Source: Methanoregula formicica SMSP
GTDB taxonomy: Archaea; Halobacteriota; Methanomicrobia; Methanomicrobiales; Methanospirillaceae
Assembly: GCF_000327485.1 (NCBI RefSeq)
Contig: NC_019943.1
Span: forward strand, 1,550,001-1,614,000
Length of the DNA stretch: 64,000 nucleotides
Direction: 5' to 3'
This document shows positions 27,278-36,129 of the stretch, piece by piece. Within the stretch, counting starts at the first letter, position 1. The number at the start of each line of letters is the position of its first letter. Both the position numbers and the translations under genes were made by a program. The notes beneath the pieces are model-generated. The model was not told where the DNA came from, did not search any database, and saw only the letters and a list, made by a program, of their open reading frames with translations.

Positions 27278-28216
27278 ATGAGCGGCGAGACCCTGCAGGT
27301 CTATTTCCTCGGGACGGCCGGTGCCCTTCCCACGCCTTCGCGCAACCCGCCCTGCATCATGGTGCGGCGGGGCTCCGATACGCTCCTCTTCGACTGCGGG
27401 GAAGGTGCCCAGCAGCAGATGATGCGGGCCCGGTGCGGGTTCACCGTGAATGCCATCTTTGTCACCCACTGGCATGCGGACCATTTCCTCGGGATCTTCG
27501 GCCTTGTCCAGACCATGTCCTTCAACGGCCGGACCGAGCCACTGACCATCTATGGCCCGGACTGGGTGCACGAGTTCGTCAGGACCCTCCGGCATGTTGC
27601 ACGCTTCAACCTGAAGTTCCCGATGGAATCGGTTGAGCTGGCTCCCGGATCCTGGGTGCGCTTCGAAGGGTATACCGTCACCGCGTTCGCCGCTTCCCAT
27701 GGCATGCCCACGCTTGGCTACATTCTCGAAGAGGATCCGCGGCCGGGACGGTTCGACCGCGAGCAGGCCATCGCCCTTGGCGTGCCCCCGGGCCCGCTGT
27801 TCGGGAAACTCCAGCGGGGGGAGACGGTAACCGTAAAAGCCGGGGAGACAAGTACGGAAGTCAGGCCGGACCAGGTCATGGGCCCGCAGAGGCCGGGACG
27901 GAAGATCGTCTATACGGGGGACACCCGCGCCATCCACGAGACCATTGCAGACGTCGCTGCCAATGCCGATCTTCTCATCCACGATGCAACCTATGACGAG
28001 GCGGAGTCCGCACGGGCTGCCGAGTTTTACCACGCCACCGCTGCCCAGGCCGGCGAGGCCGCAACAGCGCTCAATGCCGGCACGCTCGTCCTCATCCACA
28101 CCAGCTCACGGTACCCGGATGCCAAGACTCATGTCACCGAAGCGCGGAGCAGGTATGCCGGCACCATTGTTGTTCCCAATGACCTGGACATGATCGAGGT
28201 CCCGTTCCGGGACTGA
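27278..28216 (+). CDS. rnz: Ribonuclease Z
   Basis: This 312-residue metallo-beta-lactamase fold nuclease removes the 3' trailer of tRNA precursors. Family motifs are FLGTAGALPTPSRN at the N-terminus, HWHADHFLG near residue 65, AASHG near 138, YTGDTR near 210 and the final LIHTSSRY near 270. It starts at ATG 27278, 13 bases after the isomerase stop. Its upstream reading frame is shadow. It is the last gene of the radical SAM/UPF0200/isomerase operon. Confidence 0.93.
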   Translation: MSGETLQVYFLGTAGALPTPSRNPPCIMVRRGSDTLLFDCGEGAQQQMMRARCGFTVNAIFVTHWHADHFLGIFGLVQTMSFNGRTEPLTIYGPDWVHEFVRTLRHVARFNLKFPMESVELAPGSWVRFEGYTVTAFAASHGMPTLGYILEEDPRPGRFDREQAIALGVPPGPLFGKLQRGETVTVKAGETSTEVRPDQVMGPQRPGRKIVYTGDTRAIHETIADVAANADLLIHDATYDEAESARAAEFYHATAAQAGEAATALNAGTLVLIHTSSRYPDAKTHVTEARSRYAGTIVVPNDLDMIEVPFRD

Positions 28217-28295
28217 AACAACGCATTCCGTAAAAAATTCTTTTACAGATTTTCCCTTATCCTGATAACAAGTAAATTAACCTTTCAGGCACCCA

Positions 28296-28310
28296 TTGAT
28301 ATCATATCAA
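28296..28310. promoter_or_regulatory. 15-bp palindrome upstream of the DHH nuclease
   Basis: TTGATAT C ATATCAA is a perfect palindrome with one central base, about 80 bases before the start codon and about 30-40 bases upstream of a TATA-like ACCATAATC. It shares GGTTGATAT with the promoter of the HTH-CBS gene near 9787-9803. Confidence 0.4.
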
Positions 28311-28387
28311 CCATTTCGCGGAGCGTTGACGATCCATACCATAATCGCAACCATTTTTCCGTACGTCGTGTGTGGTGAGAGAGAACC

Positions 28388-30238
28388 ATGTCTAATACCA
28401 GTGATGATATCCTCGTGTACCGGCTTGGCGCAGGCTGCGACCTTGCCGACATTGAGGAAGGGAACGTGTACCAGGGAAAGGTCCAGGGCTTTGCCAACTT
28501 CGGGATGTTCGTCCAGCTGAACGACCGGATCAAAGGACTTGTCCACAAGAGCAACATGAAGGCCGAACACAAGGAACGCGATTCGATCCTTGTCCGGGTC
28601 CGTCAGATCCGCCCCAATGGCAACATCGACCTTGAAGAGGTGCAGATCCAGGTCTACCAGGTGCAGAACATCGAACGGAAGTCCACGACCGTCCGGATTG
28701 CGGATCTTGCCGGAAAGATCGGAAAGACCGTTGCCATCGAAGGCGAAGTTGCCCAGATCAAGCAGACCAGCGGACCGACCATCTTCACCATCGTTGATGA
28801 GACCGGAACCCAGAACGCAGCTGCATTCATCGAGGCTGGCGTGCGGGCATTCCCGGAGATCGAACTCGGTCACATCGTCAAGGTCATCGGGGAAGTGATG
28901 CGGAGAAACAACCAGCTCCAGATCGAGGCGGATCTCATATCCGCGCTCAAAGGGGAAGACGCGGACGCGGTGAAAACACGGATCGAGCAGGCACTCGACA
29001 AGCGCTCCGAGCCGGAAGACATCCCGCTCCTTGTGAAGAGCGAGGTCCTGGAGAAACTCCGTCCCGACATGAAAAAGGTCGCAAAGATCATCCGGAAAGC
29101 CGTCTTCACCTCCCAGCCTATCATCCTCCGGCACCATGCCGACGCTGACGGCATCTGCTCCGCGGTCGCGATAGAGCAGGCCGTTGTCTCGCTCATCCGG
29201 GAGTCTGGCGGCGACTTCGATGCCGACTACTTCCTCTTCAAGCGGGCACCGTCAAAGGCCCCGTTCTACGAGATCGAGGACATCACCCGCGACCTCGACT
29301 TCTCGTTAAAGGACCATGTCCGGTTCGGCCAGAAGATGCCGCTCGTCCTCCTGACCGACAACGGTTCAACCGAAGAGGATGAGCCCTCGTACAAGATCGC
29401 GAGCGTATACGAGATCCCCTTCGTGGTCATCGACCACCACCATCCCGATACAACCATCGACAAGTACCTGGTCGCCCATGTCAACCCGTACCATGTTGGC
29501 GGGGATTTCGGGATCACGGCAGGGATGCTGGGGACAGAAGTTGCACGGCTGATCAACCCGAAAGTCGAACCCCTGATCCGCCACCTCCCGGCCATTGCCG
29601 GTGTCGGCGACCGGAGCGAGGCACCGGAGCGTGTCCTCTTCCTTGACCTTGTCCGCGACCAGTACCCCGAAGAGGCCTGCAGGGACATCGCCCTTGCCCT
29701 TGATTACGAGCAGTTCTGGCTCCGGTTCAATGACGGCCGGGAGATCATCAAGGACATCTTAAACATCACGGGCAAAACCGAGCGCCACAAGAAGCTCGTT
29801 GCCCTGCTCGTTGACGGTGCAAACACCATGATCGAGGACCAGATGAGCGCCTGCATGCCCCATGTTGTTCCCCGTGTCCTGAAAAACGACGCCCGCCTCT
29901 TCCTCATCGATGTCGAGATCCATGCGCACAAGTTTACCTTCCCGCCCCCGGGCAAGACCAGCGGCGAGGTGCACGACCGGCTCTGCCGGGAGCATGCAGG
30001 AAAACCGGTTATCACGATCGGCTTTGGTCCCGACTTTGCCGTCCTCAGGTCCCGGGGCGTTCTCATGAACATTCCCCGCATGGTACGTGAACTCCGTGTC
30101 GAGATCCCGGGAGGCGGCATCAGCGGGGGCGGGCACCTTGTCGTGGGCAGCATAAAGTTCGTTGAGGGCATGCGCGATGTTGTCCTTGAGGCACTCATCA
30201 CAAAGATAGCCGATGCCCAGGTCCAGGCACCAAAATAA
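28388..30238 (+). CDS. S1-OB-DHH family single-strand nuclease (RecJ-like)
   Basis: This 616-residue protein has an S1 RNA-binding domain (1-75, EGNVYQGKVQGFANFGMFVQL), an OB-fold (about 100-190), a DHH phosphoesterase core (about 230-450, HHADADGICSAVAIEQA and VVIDHHHPD), and a DHHA1 tail with GGGISGGGHLVVGS near 590. Archaeal RecJ-like DHH proteins (GAN and related) work at replication forks or in RNA turnover; this S1-OB version is typical of methanogens. GGTGAG serves as ribosome-binding site. Confidence 0.9.
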   Translation: MSNTSDDILVYRLGAGCDLADIEEGNVYQGKVQGFANFGMFVQLNDRIKGLVHKSNMKAEHKERDSILVRVRQIRPNGNIDLEEVQIQVYQVQNIERKSTTVRIADLAGKIGKTVAIEGEVAQIKQTSGPTIFTIVDETGTQNAAAFIEAGVRAFPEIELGHIVKVIGEVMRRNNQLQIEADLISALKGEDADAVKTRIEQALDKRSEPEDIPLLVKSEVLEKLRPDMKKVAKIIRKAVFTSQPIILRHHADADGICSAVAIEQAVVSLIRESGGDFDADYFLFKRAPSKAPFYEIEDITRDLDFSLKDHVRFGQKMPLVLLTDNGSTEEDEPSYKIASVYEIPFVVIDHHHPDTTIDKYLVAHVNPYHVGGDFGITAGMLGTEVARLINPKVEPLIRHLPAIAGVGDRSEAPERVLFLDLVRDQYPEEACRDIALALDYEQFWLRFNDGREIIKDILNITGKTERHKKLVALLVDGANTMIEDQMSACMPHVVPRVLKNDARLFLIDVEIHAHKFTFPPPGKTSGEVHDRLCREHAGKPVITIGFGPDFAVLRSRGVLMNIPRMVRELRVEIPGGGISGGGHLVVGSIKFVEGMRDVVLEALITKIADAQVQAPK

Positions 30239-30407
30239 ACCCCTTCACCTTTTTGGGATCTCAATGGATTTTATCCGGAAAGACAGAAGACGCGCGTATC
30301 AGCAATCTTTGAAAAACCACGCCCATGTCGGGCGAAATATAATCTTTCTGGTCGAAATTTCAGCCGGGTGAAAAAAAGAAGACCGCATTTTTGTCAAGAG
30401 AATTAGG

Positions 30408-30421
30408 TATATATATATATA
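30408..30421 (+). promoter_or_regulatory. Alternating TA promoter of DUF7123 gene
   Basis: A run of seven TA steps (30408-30421) provides a strong TATA region about 40-50 bases before the ATG at 30461. Confidence 0.6.
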
Positions 30422-30460
30422 GCAGTTGATCTATATGAGTTTTTAATGCTGAGGCACAAC

Positions 30461-30712
30461 ATGTCAACCACTAAGAAATTACGTGAGACGTACAACGAGA
30501 CCCAGCACAAGATCGTGACGTACCTCAACTCGGGCATCACCAAGGGCAAGCACTATTTCAAATCGAAATACATTGCAAAAGACCTTGGCCTCTCGCCCAA
30601 GGAAGTGGGTACCAACATGGCAATCCTTGCCGAGATCTGTAAGGAACTGGATATTATCCGGTGGAGCTACTCGAACAGCACTACCTGGATGGTCACCTCG
30701 CGTGCCATCTAG
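30461..30712 (+). CDS. DUF7123 family winged-helix protein
   Basis: This encodes 83 residues with a conserved winged-helix pattern: YNETQHKIVTYL, GKHYFKSKYIAKDLGLSPKEVGTNMAIL, then a short wing. The ATG at 30461 has TGAGG eight bases upstream; an ATG at 30446 is weaker. The family is conserved in halophilic and methanogenic archaea with no assigned function; its basic residues suggest nucleic acid binding. A strong TA-repeat promoter suggests abundant expression. Confidence 0.78.
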   Translation: MSTTKKLRETYNETQHKIVTYLNSGITKGKHYFKSKYIAKDLGLSPKEVGTNMAILAEICKELDIIRWSYSNSTTWMVTSRAI

Positions 30713-30741
30713 GTCAGTGAACACCCATCTCTCCTTTTATC

Positions 30742-30930
30742 ATGACCAAAGTACTGGAATTTGAATCCGCAATCGAGTTTATTGCAAACATCAATGAACA
30801 CAAGGACTGCCTGATGTCCCAGGACTCAAACCAGGATAATCCGGCAGCACTCTGGTTCAACATCGATATCCCGAAAGGGCATTTCCTGAAAAACGGGGAC
30901 CGGGTCCGGATCACGGTTGAAAAACTCTGA
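30742..30930 (+). CDS. Small conserved-looking protein, 62 residues
   Basis: The ATG at 30742 opens a 62-residue frame (EFESAIEFIANINEHKDC, then LWFNIDIPKGHFLKNGDRVRITVEKL). Codon use and composition match neighbouring genes, and the NGDRVRITVEK segment resembles a beta-barrel or OB edge. It follows DUF7123 at 29 bases and may share its transcript. No family recognised. Confidence 0.65.
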   Translation: MTKVLEFESAIEFIANINEHKDCLMSQDSNQDNPAALWFNIDIPKGHFLKNGDRVRITVEKL

Positions 30931-30986
30931 CCTCCGGGTGTTCCGGGAGGGATCCTGACTATCCCAAAAAGCACTGTTACTGAAGG

Positions 30987-31655
30987 TTACCGATTAGTGT
31001 ACTGGATATAATAGTCCCGCGGCGTTTCCAGATCGATCTGGTAACTGTCTATATACGCAGTCGTTATGATCATGTACACGTCCACCCCGTAGGTCTGGAT
31101 AACCCGGGTCATCGATCCCCGGTTCAGGATCTCCATGCCATCGATGACCGTACCATTGTTCGCATAACAGAGAACCATCTTGAAGTTCCCGTACTGGGGC
31201 GTCCGCTCGGCCGTTACCGTTGCATTCAGGGACCAGACCGGATAGGGAACACTGAACCTCTGGGTCAGTCCCCCCCTTGACTCGTTGATGTAGGCAAAGG
31301 TCACCATCTCGCGTCCGCGGAACGGGATATCCCCGGCGCCATAGATATAGATGTTATCTGGCATCTTGAACCGGGGATAGGAGAACGGGCTGCTGTTGTA
31401 AAAGAGCCGGTACGGCGGGGCAACGGTCGGTTCAGCTGTGGGGATCACGGTAACCGCAACCGTGAGCGGAGGCGCCGCAGTGATCGGAAGAACGTGCGTA
31501 TCCTGGACCGTGGAGACCACAGCCGGGACAGGAGTAAGGGGCTGTTTTCCCCCAGTCCCGGGCAAACCCGAGAGGTAATGAGGGTTTAAGACCAGGGCGA
31601 TGACAAAGACCAGGATGACTCCGCCGATAAGGGTGAAAAGATCTCCTTTCTCCAC
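30987..31655 (-). CDS. Membrane-anchored extracellular beta protein
   Basis: A protein of about 222 residues with one N-terminal transmembrane helix (LFTLIGGVILVFVIALVL), a Thr/Pro-rich linker (about 40-80), and an extracellular beta domain rich in Tyr and Asn. The frame remains open to 31754, but a GTG at 31655 immediately before EKGDLFTLIGG gives the normal short cytoplasmic tail. This start is uncertain, as no ribosome-binding site is evident. It is divergent from the small membrane protein at 31821. The family is not recognised beyond methanogen surface proteins. Confidence 0.65.
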   Translation of the reverse strand: MEKGDLFTLIGGVILVFVIALVLNPHYLSGLPGTGGKQPLTPVPAVVSTVQDTHVLPITAAPPLTVAVTVIPTAEPTVAPPYRLFYNSSPFSYPRFKMPDNIYIYGAGDIPFRGREMVTFAYINESRGGLTQRFSVPYPVWSLNATVTAERTPQYGNFKMVLCYANNGTVIDGMEILNRGSMTRVIQTYGVDVYMIITTAYIDSYQIDLETPRDYYIQYTNR

Positions 31656-31790
31656 AGGATGTTGTTGGGCCCAAAAGAAAAAAAACGTGACGGAACATAT
31701 GCGGAGAAAGTTGTCCTGGAGATATGTTCCCGGAGTGGGCCAAAACACTATCACTGCCAGCGGTATTTTTGGGATCCGTACTCCGTATGG

Positions 31791-31798
31791 ATTATATC
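31791..31798 (+). promoter_or_regulatory. TATA box of leaderless small membrane protein
   Basis: ATTATATC lies about 25 bases before the ATG at 31821, so transcription would start at or just before the start codon. Confidence 0.5.
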
Positions 31799-31820
31799 CT
31801 CGCCGGGAAAATGGATGTAC

Positions 31821-32078
31821 ATGGAGTTGCCCGGGCTTCGCACATGGGTGGTCTTTTACCTCATCTCCTTTGTTGTCCTTCTCTGGGCAGCGTTCCTCTC
31901 GTCACAGGGAGTGATGCTCTGGGTCAGCCTGCTCCTTGTCCTCATTATTATCGGCCTGAATTTTGTGACGGTGATGAACCAGCTCAAGACCCATGCTGCA
32001 CGAAAAGAACTGCAGCGGAGCCTGACAAGCAGTTTCCAGAGAGGAGCAGGGGGAACAGAAGAAGAGAAGAAAGAATGA
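31821..32078 (+). CDS. Small two-helix membrane protein, 85 residues
   Basis: From the ATG at 31821 (MELPGLRTW) the protein has two hydrophobic helices (about 8-28 and 31-50) and a basic, charged cytoplasmic tail ending in EEEKKE. The ATG at 31815 is possible but the TATA position favours 31821 and a leaderless transcript. It is convergent with cheR, which ends 16 bases beyond. No family recognised. Confidence 0.65.
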   Translation: MELPGLRTWVVFYLISFVVLLWAAFLSSQGVMLWVSLLLVLIIIGLNFVTVMNQLKTHAARKELQRSLTSSFQRGAGGTEEEKKE

Positions 32079-32093
32079 TCCCTGTCCCGGGGA

Positions 32094-32888
32094 TTATTCT
32101 TTCTTGACAAAGACTTTCTGGACGGAATTTTTCGCAACGAACAGGTTCTCCACCTGTCTCCCGAGATACTCGGTCTTGCCCATGATATAATACCCGTCGC
32201 TGACGAGCGCCCCGTGGAAGAGCCGGGCCAGATCGTCCTTCTGTTTCTCGGTAAAGTAGATGGTGACATTCCTGCAGGTGATGAGGTCAAGCCACCGGGA
32301 TATCGGGGTGCCGCTCATCAGGTCATGCGGCCGGAAACGGATGAGTTCCTTGAGATGATCCTTCACCTGGTAGTTCCCGTCAGCGAGCTTCGTGAAATGC
32401 CGGTGGATCTGGCTCTCCGATAACTTGGCCATCGCCTTCTGAGTGTAGATTCCTTCCTGCGCTTTCGCGAGCACAACTTTGTCGATATCCGTTGCAAAGA
32501 TCTGGCCGGAAAGTTCCTTGTTCTGTGCCATCATCTCGTGGATGATCATGGCAATCGAGTAGGGTTCTTCACCGGTCGAGCACCCGGCACACCAGATCCG
32601 AAGCCGTTTGCGCTTTGCGAAGAGGTTCGGGAGAACTTCCTTACGTAAGACATCGTACACATCGCCATCCCGGAAGAACTCCGTCACATTGATGGTGAGC
32701 GCCTTCCTGAGAACCTCCAGTTCCGGCGGGTTTGCCTTGAGGTACCTGAGGTATTCGTTGTAATCTGCGGCATTGGTCGACCGCATCCGCGAGAGGAGAC
32801 GGCGCTTGATGTAATCTTCTTTGTAGTTCCCGCACTGGATCTTCAGGGTTTGCTCGATATAGCGCTTTAAGAGGTCAAAGCCATCCAT
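32094..32888 (-). CDS. cheR: CheR chemotaxis methyltransferase
   Basis: This 264-residue protein methylates glutamates of chemoreceptors using SAM. It has an N-terminal helical CheR_N domain, the SAM-binding IWCAGCSTGEEPYSIAM near residue 98, IFATDIDK near 130, and the DLITCRNVTIYF motif near 205. It is the last gene of the ParA-receptor-CheW-receptor-CheR block. The matching CheA, CheB and CheY are not in the window. Confidence 0.94.
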   Translation of the reverse strand: MDGFDLLKRYIEQTLKIQCGNYKEDYIKRRLLSRMRSTNAADYNEYLRYLKANPPELEVLRKALTINVTEFFRDGDVYDVLRKEVLPNLFAKRKRLRIWCAGCSTGEEPYSIAMIIHEMMAQNKELSGQIFATDIDKVVLAKAQEGIYTQKAMAKLSESQIHRHFTKLADGNYQVKDHLKELIRFRPHDLMSGTPISRWLDLITCRNVTIYFTEKQKDDLARLFHGALVSDGYYIMGKTEYLGRQVENLFVAKNSVQKVFVKKE

Positions 32889-32973
32889 CGGTTCTCCTCA
32901 GTACCTTTGTGGTATCGTAAAATGGTGTCTGCCTGTGTTAAATAATTATCAGGGTGACGGTGGGAGGCCCGGG

Positions 32974-35598
32974 TCACTTGACCCGGAACTGCCCCATCTC
33001 TGTCCTGCAGTGCTCTGCCATTGCCGAAAGTTCGGCTGATGCGCTGGCAATCTCCTCGGTGGAAGCACTGGTCTCTTCGGCAAGGGCAGCCATATCCTCC
33101 ATGCGCTGCTGGTTCTCGCTCGTGATGGTGCGGAATGACTCGATGCCGGACATCAGCTGGTTTGTTGCCTTTGCCTGGTCCTCGGTGGCCCGCGTGATCT
33201 CTCCGACACCCGCAGAAACGATCGAGGCCTCGGAAACAATCCGGTTCAACGACTCGACGGTCATGTTCACGCTCTCGATACCGCCCTTGATCTCCTCGAA
33301 GGATTCCTGCATCGATGCTGCGGTCTGCTCGCTCTGGGCCTGGATTGAGCGGATGAGGGTCTCAATCTGGTTGCTCGCCTTCTTGGACTCCCCGGCAAGG
33401 TTCTTCACTTCACCGGCAACAACGGCAAAACCCCTGCCGTGTTCCCCGGCCCGGGCAGCCTCGATGGCAGCATTGAGGGCCAGCAGGTTCGTCTGGTTGG
33501 CGATGTCCGTGATGAGGTTGACGATCTTGGAGATCTCCTGCATCTGCTCGTTGAGTTTGGTGATCTCATCGACACTCTGCTTGGAGATCTTCTCCACGAT
33601 CTGCATCTTGCCGGTCGCAACCTTCCCGATACCTGCAGCTTCTTCTCCCTCCCTTGAGGCTTTCTCGGCATGGCTCATGACATCGTGAGAGGTGCTTGCA
33701 ATCTGCTCGATGGATGCTGAGATCTCGGTGATATCGGTTGAGATCTTCTCAACGCCGCCCAGCTGCGCTTTCGCGCTGTCGGTGGACTTCTGGCTGGAGA
33801 TCGCGACCTGCTCGGTGGCTTTTGCAATCTCTTCGGTGCTCTTGATGGTGTCGCGGATCGTGATGTCGAGCTTGCTGACCGCATCGGCAAGGCTTCCAAG
33901 TACTCTCTGGATGGCACCGGCTGATGAGTTGTAATCAACTTTGAGCCGGGCGAGCGGATCCGCTTCATCAATGCTGACCCGGTGGGTGAGATCCCCGTCG
34001 GCAATCTTTGCAAGTGCGGTCTGCAGCTCGGATGCGCTGACTGTCAGGAGTTCCGCATTGGACTTTGCCTCGTCCATCATCCTGTTGATCTGCTTCTCCT
34101 GCTCGCGCTGGCGGGTGACATCATTGTACACGCACAGGATGGTTGACAGGTTGCCGCTTGCATCAAGGATCGGTATACCGTACTGTTCGAGGATATGGGC
34201 TCCTGACGGAAATTTTATCGAGATCTCACCGAAACTGCGTTTCTTCTCGGTGAGGACTTTCTTCAGCCCTTCGCCTTTCTGGCTGTCGATCTTGAAGTCC
34301 CTGGCATTCAGCCGCAGGAGTTCATCCTTTGAAACTCCGGTCATTGTGACATAGGCATCGTTGACCAAGATGATTTTGAACTCCGGGTTCATCAGCATCA
34401 TGGGCATCGGGTTCTGCCGGACAATGGTATCGGAACGCTGCTGTAAGACAGCGACCTCCGCCATGTTCTTCTGGATCTCCGCCTTTGTCTTCTCCTGCTC
34501 TGCAACGAGCGCATGAATCTCGTCGAGTTTTTTGCGCTCTTCCGTGATGTCGTTGTACACGATGAGGATGCTCGTTATCTCACCGGAACCATCCGTGATA
34601 GGTATGCCGTACTGCTGGAGCCTCTTAATCCCTGAGGGGAACTCCACCAGCACCTCGCCTTTCGAGCGGTGGTGTTCGGTGATGACACGCTTCAGTCCCT
34701 CGCCCGACTGCTCCAGCACCTTGAAGTCGTGGAGCGTCTTTTTCAGAAGATCGCTCCGCGACATCCCGCTGAGGGTCACATAGGCATCGTTGACAACCCT
34801 AATGTGGAATGTCTTGTCGACAAGGATGATCGGCATCGGGTTCTGCTGGACGATCGTCTCCGAACGGTGCCTGAGCTGCTCGATCTCGGTATTCTTCTTC
34901 CTCTGGGCAGTGACCTCGTTATAGACGAAGAGAAGGGAGGTGACCGCACCATCGTCCGCAACAACCGGGATGCAGTACTGTTCGAGGATGTGTCGTCCCG
35001 AGGGGAGATCGATCGTGACTTCCCCGAATGAACGGCGCCGCTCTTGTAAGGCAACCTTGGCACCTTCGCCGGACTGGGAGATGAGGGTAAAACGCGACAG
35101 GCTCGTATTCAACAGGTCGTCCCGCCTCATCCCGCTCATCTGGAGAAACGCATCGTTTGCCTCGGTGATCGAGAACGACGGGGTGGAAACGAGCATCGGC
35201 ACCGGGTTGCGCTCGACCATGAGTTCAAGGCGGTGTTTGAGATCCGTGATGATGCCTTCAGCCTCCCTGCTTATCCCTTCCGGAACAGGTTTTTCAACAA
35301 CAACAGGTTCCGGAATTGTGCGCGCCGTCTCCAGCTTTTCGAACGTTGCATTGATCGCGCCGATCAGCGAGGCATATTCCGTACCGAATTTCATCGCATC
35401 CAGCGGGCCTGCTCTCCTGCCGGCAACCGCTGATGACAGAGCGGATGCTATCTCCTCGTTCAGCTGGCGGACGTGGGCTGCGATCTCCTCCGTTGAGGTG
35501 GTTGCAGGTGCAACAGGCGCAGCAGGTACTGCCGGTACCGGCGGTGCCCCGGCACCGCTGAACAATGCTTTCCTTCCAGGTCGTTCAGACAATTTCAT
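32974..35598 (-). CDS. Soluble methyl-accepting chemoreceptor with three PAS domains
   Basis: The 874-residue receptor has an N-terminal helical segment (1-115) and three PAS domains (about 130-245, 250-365, 385-500; each with NPxPM, a [11 protein letters not shown]-type segment and an EQYGIPI strand). A HAMP-like segment (about 525-575) and the methyl-accepting signalling domain follow, with the conserved hairpin tip [37 protein letters not shown] near 735. No transmembrane segment is present, so it is cytoplasmic. It shares its PAS-tandem plan and C-terminal pattern with the receptor at 36130. Ligands are unknown; PAS may sense redox, haem or small molecules. Confidence 0.92.
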   Translation of the reverse strand: MKLSERPGRKALFSGAGAPPVPAVPAAPVAPATTSTEEIAAHVRQLNEEIASALSSAVAGRRAGPLDAMKFGTEYASLIGAINATFEKLETARTIPEPVVVEKPVPEGISREAEGIITDLKHRLELMVERNPVPMLVSTPSFSITEANDAFLQMSGMRRDDLLNTSLSRFTLISQSGEGAKVALQERRRSFGEVTIDLPSGRHILEQYCIPVVADDGAVTSLLFVYNEVTAQRKKNTEIEQLRHRSETIVQQNPMPIILVDKTFHIRVVNDAYVTLSGMSRSDLLKKTLHDFKVLEQSGEGLKRVITEHHRSKGEVLVEFPSGIKRLQQYGIPITDGSGEITSILIVYNDITEERKKLDEIHALVAEQEKTKAEIQKNMAEVAVLQQRSDTIVRQNPMPMMLMNPEFKIILVNDAYVTMTGVSKDELLRLNARDFKIDSQKGEGLKKVLTEKKRSFGEISIKFPSGAHILEQYGIPILDASGNLSTILCVYNDVTRQREQEKQINRMMDEAKSNAELLTVSASELQTALAKIADGDLTHRVSIDEADPLARLKVDYNSSAGAIQRVLGSLADAVSKLDITIRDTIKSTEEIAKATEQVAISSQKSTDSAKAQLGGVEKISTDITEISASIEQIASTSHDVMSHAEKASREGEEAAGIGKVATGKMQIVEKISKQSVDEITKLNEQMQEISKIVNLITDIANQTNLLALNAAIEAARAGEHGRGFAVVAGEVKNLAGESKKASNQIETLIRSIQAQSEQTAASMQESFEEIKGGIESVNMTVESLNRIVSEASIVSAGVGEITRATEDQAKATNQLMSGIESFRTITSENQQRMEDMAALAEETSASTEEIASASAELSAMAEHCRTEMGQFRVK

Positions 35599-35651
35599 TC
35601 CTCCGCGTATTCTTTAAAAACCGCCGGTGATCGCATGCACATCAACACATT

Positions 35652-36125
35652 CTACTTCTCTACAAGATCCCTTATGACTTTCTCCATGTCAATCCAGATG
35701 ATCAGGTTCTTCTTGGTATCAGCTACCGCTTCCTCTGTTTTCATTTTGATGATCCCCTTGACAAAGGCCGAACTGTCAGAGCCGAACCCTTCGCCGACCT
35801 TGTCGACATCGGATTCCGATACCTGGATGACACTGCTCACATCATCCACAATAATCCCGACATTGCTCCCTCCGGTCGCTTCCGGTACGAGAACGATGAT
35901 CTTCTGGTTGGTCCTGACCTCCTGGTCGGGCAGGCCGAGCAGGGTGTTCAGGTTCATGATGTTCGTTATTTCACCACGGAGGTTGATGACGCCGGAGATG
36001 TATGCCGGTGCCCGGGGAATAGGAGTGATAGGGATCATCTCCACGATCTCCCTAGCCAGCTGGATATCGAGTGCGTACCGCTCGCCGCCCAGCTCGAACT
36101 CGACAATATCGATGGTAGATGCCAT
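35652..36125 (-). CDS. cheW: CheW coupling protein
   Basis: This 157-residue scaffold protein links chemoreceptors to CheA. The CheW fold is visible in VEFELGGERYALDI at the start, RAPAYISGVINLRGEITNIMNL near residues 38-58, and the GIIVDDV segment near 88. It lies between the two receptor genes in the same direction, four bases after the upstream receptor stop, indicating one transcript. Confidence 0.95.
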   Translation of the reverse strand: MASTIDIVEFELGGERYALDIQLAREIVEMIPITPIPRAPAYISGVINLRGEITNIMNLNTLLGLPDQEVRTNQKIIVLVPEATGGSNVGIIVDDVSSVIQVSESDVDKVGEGFGSDSSAFVKGIIKMKTEEAVADTKKNLIIWIDMEKVIRDLVEK

Positions 36126-36129
36126 CGTC

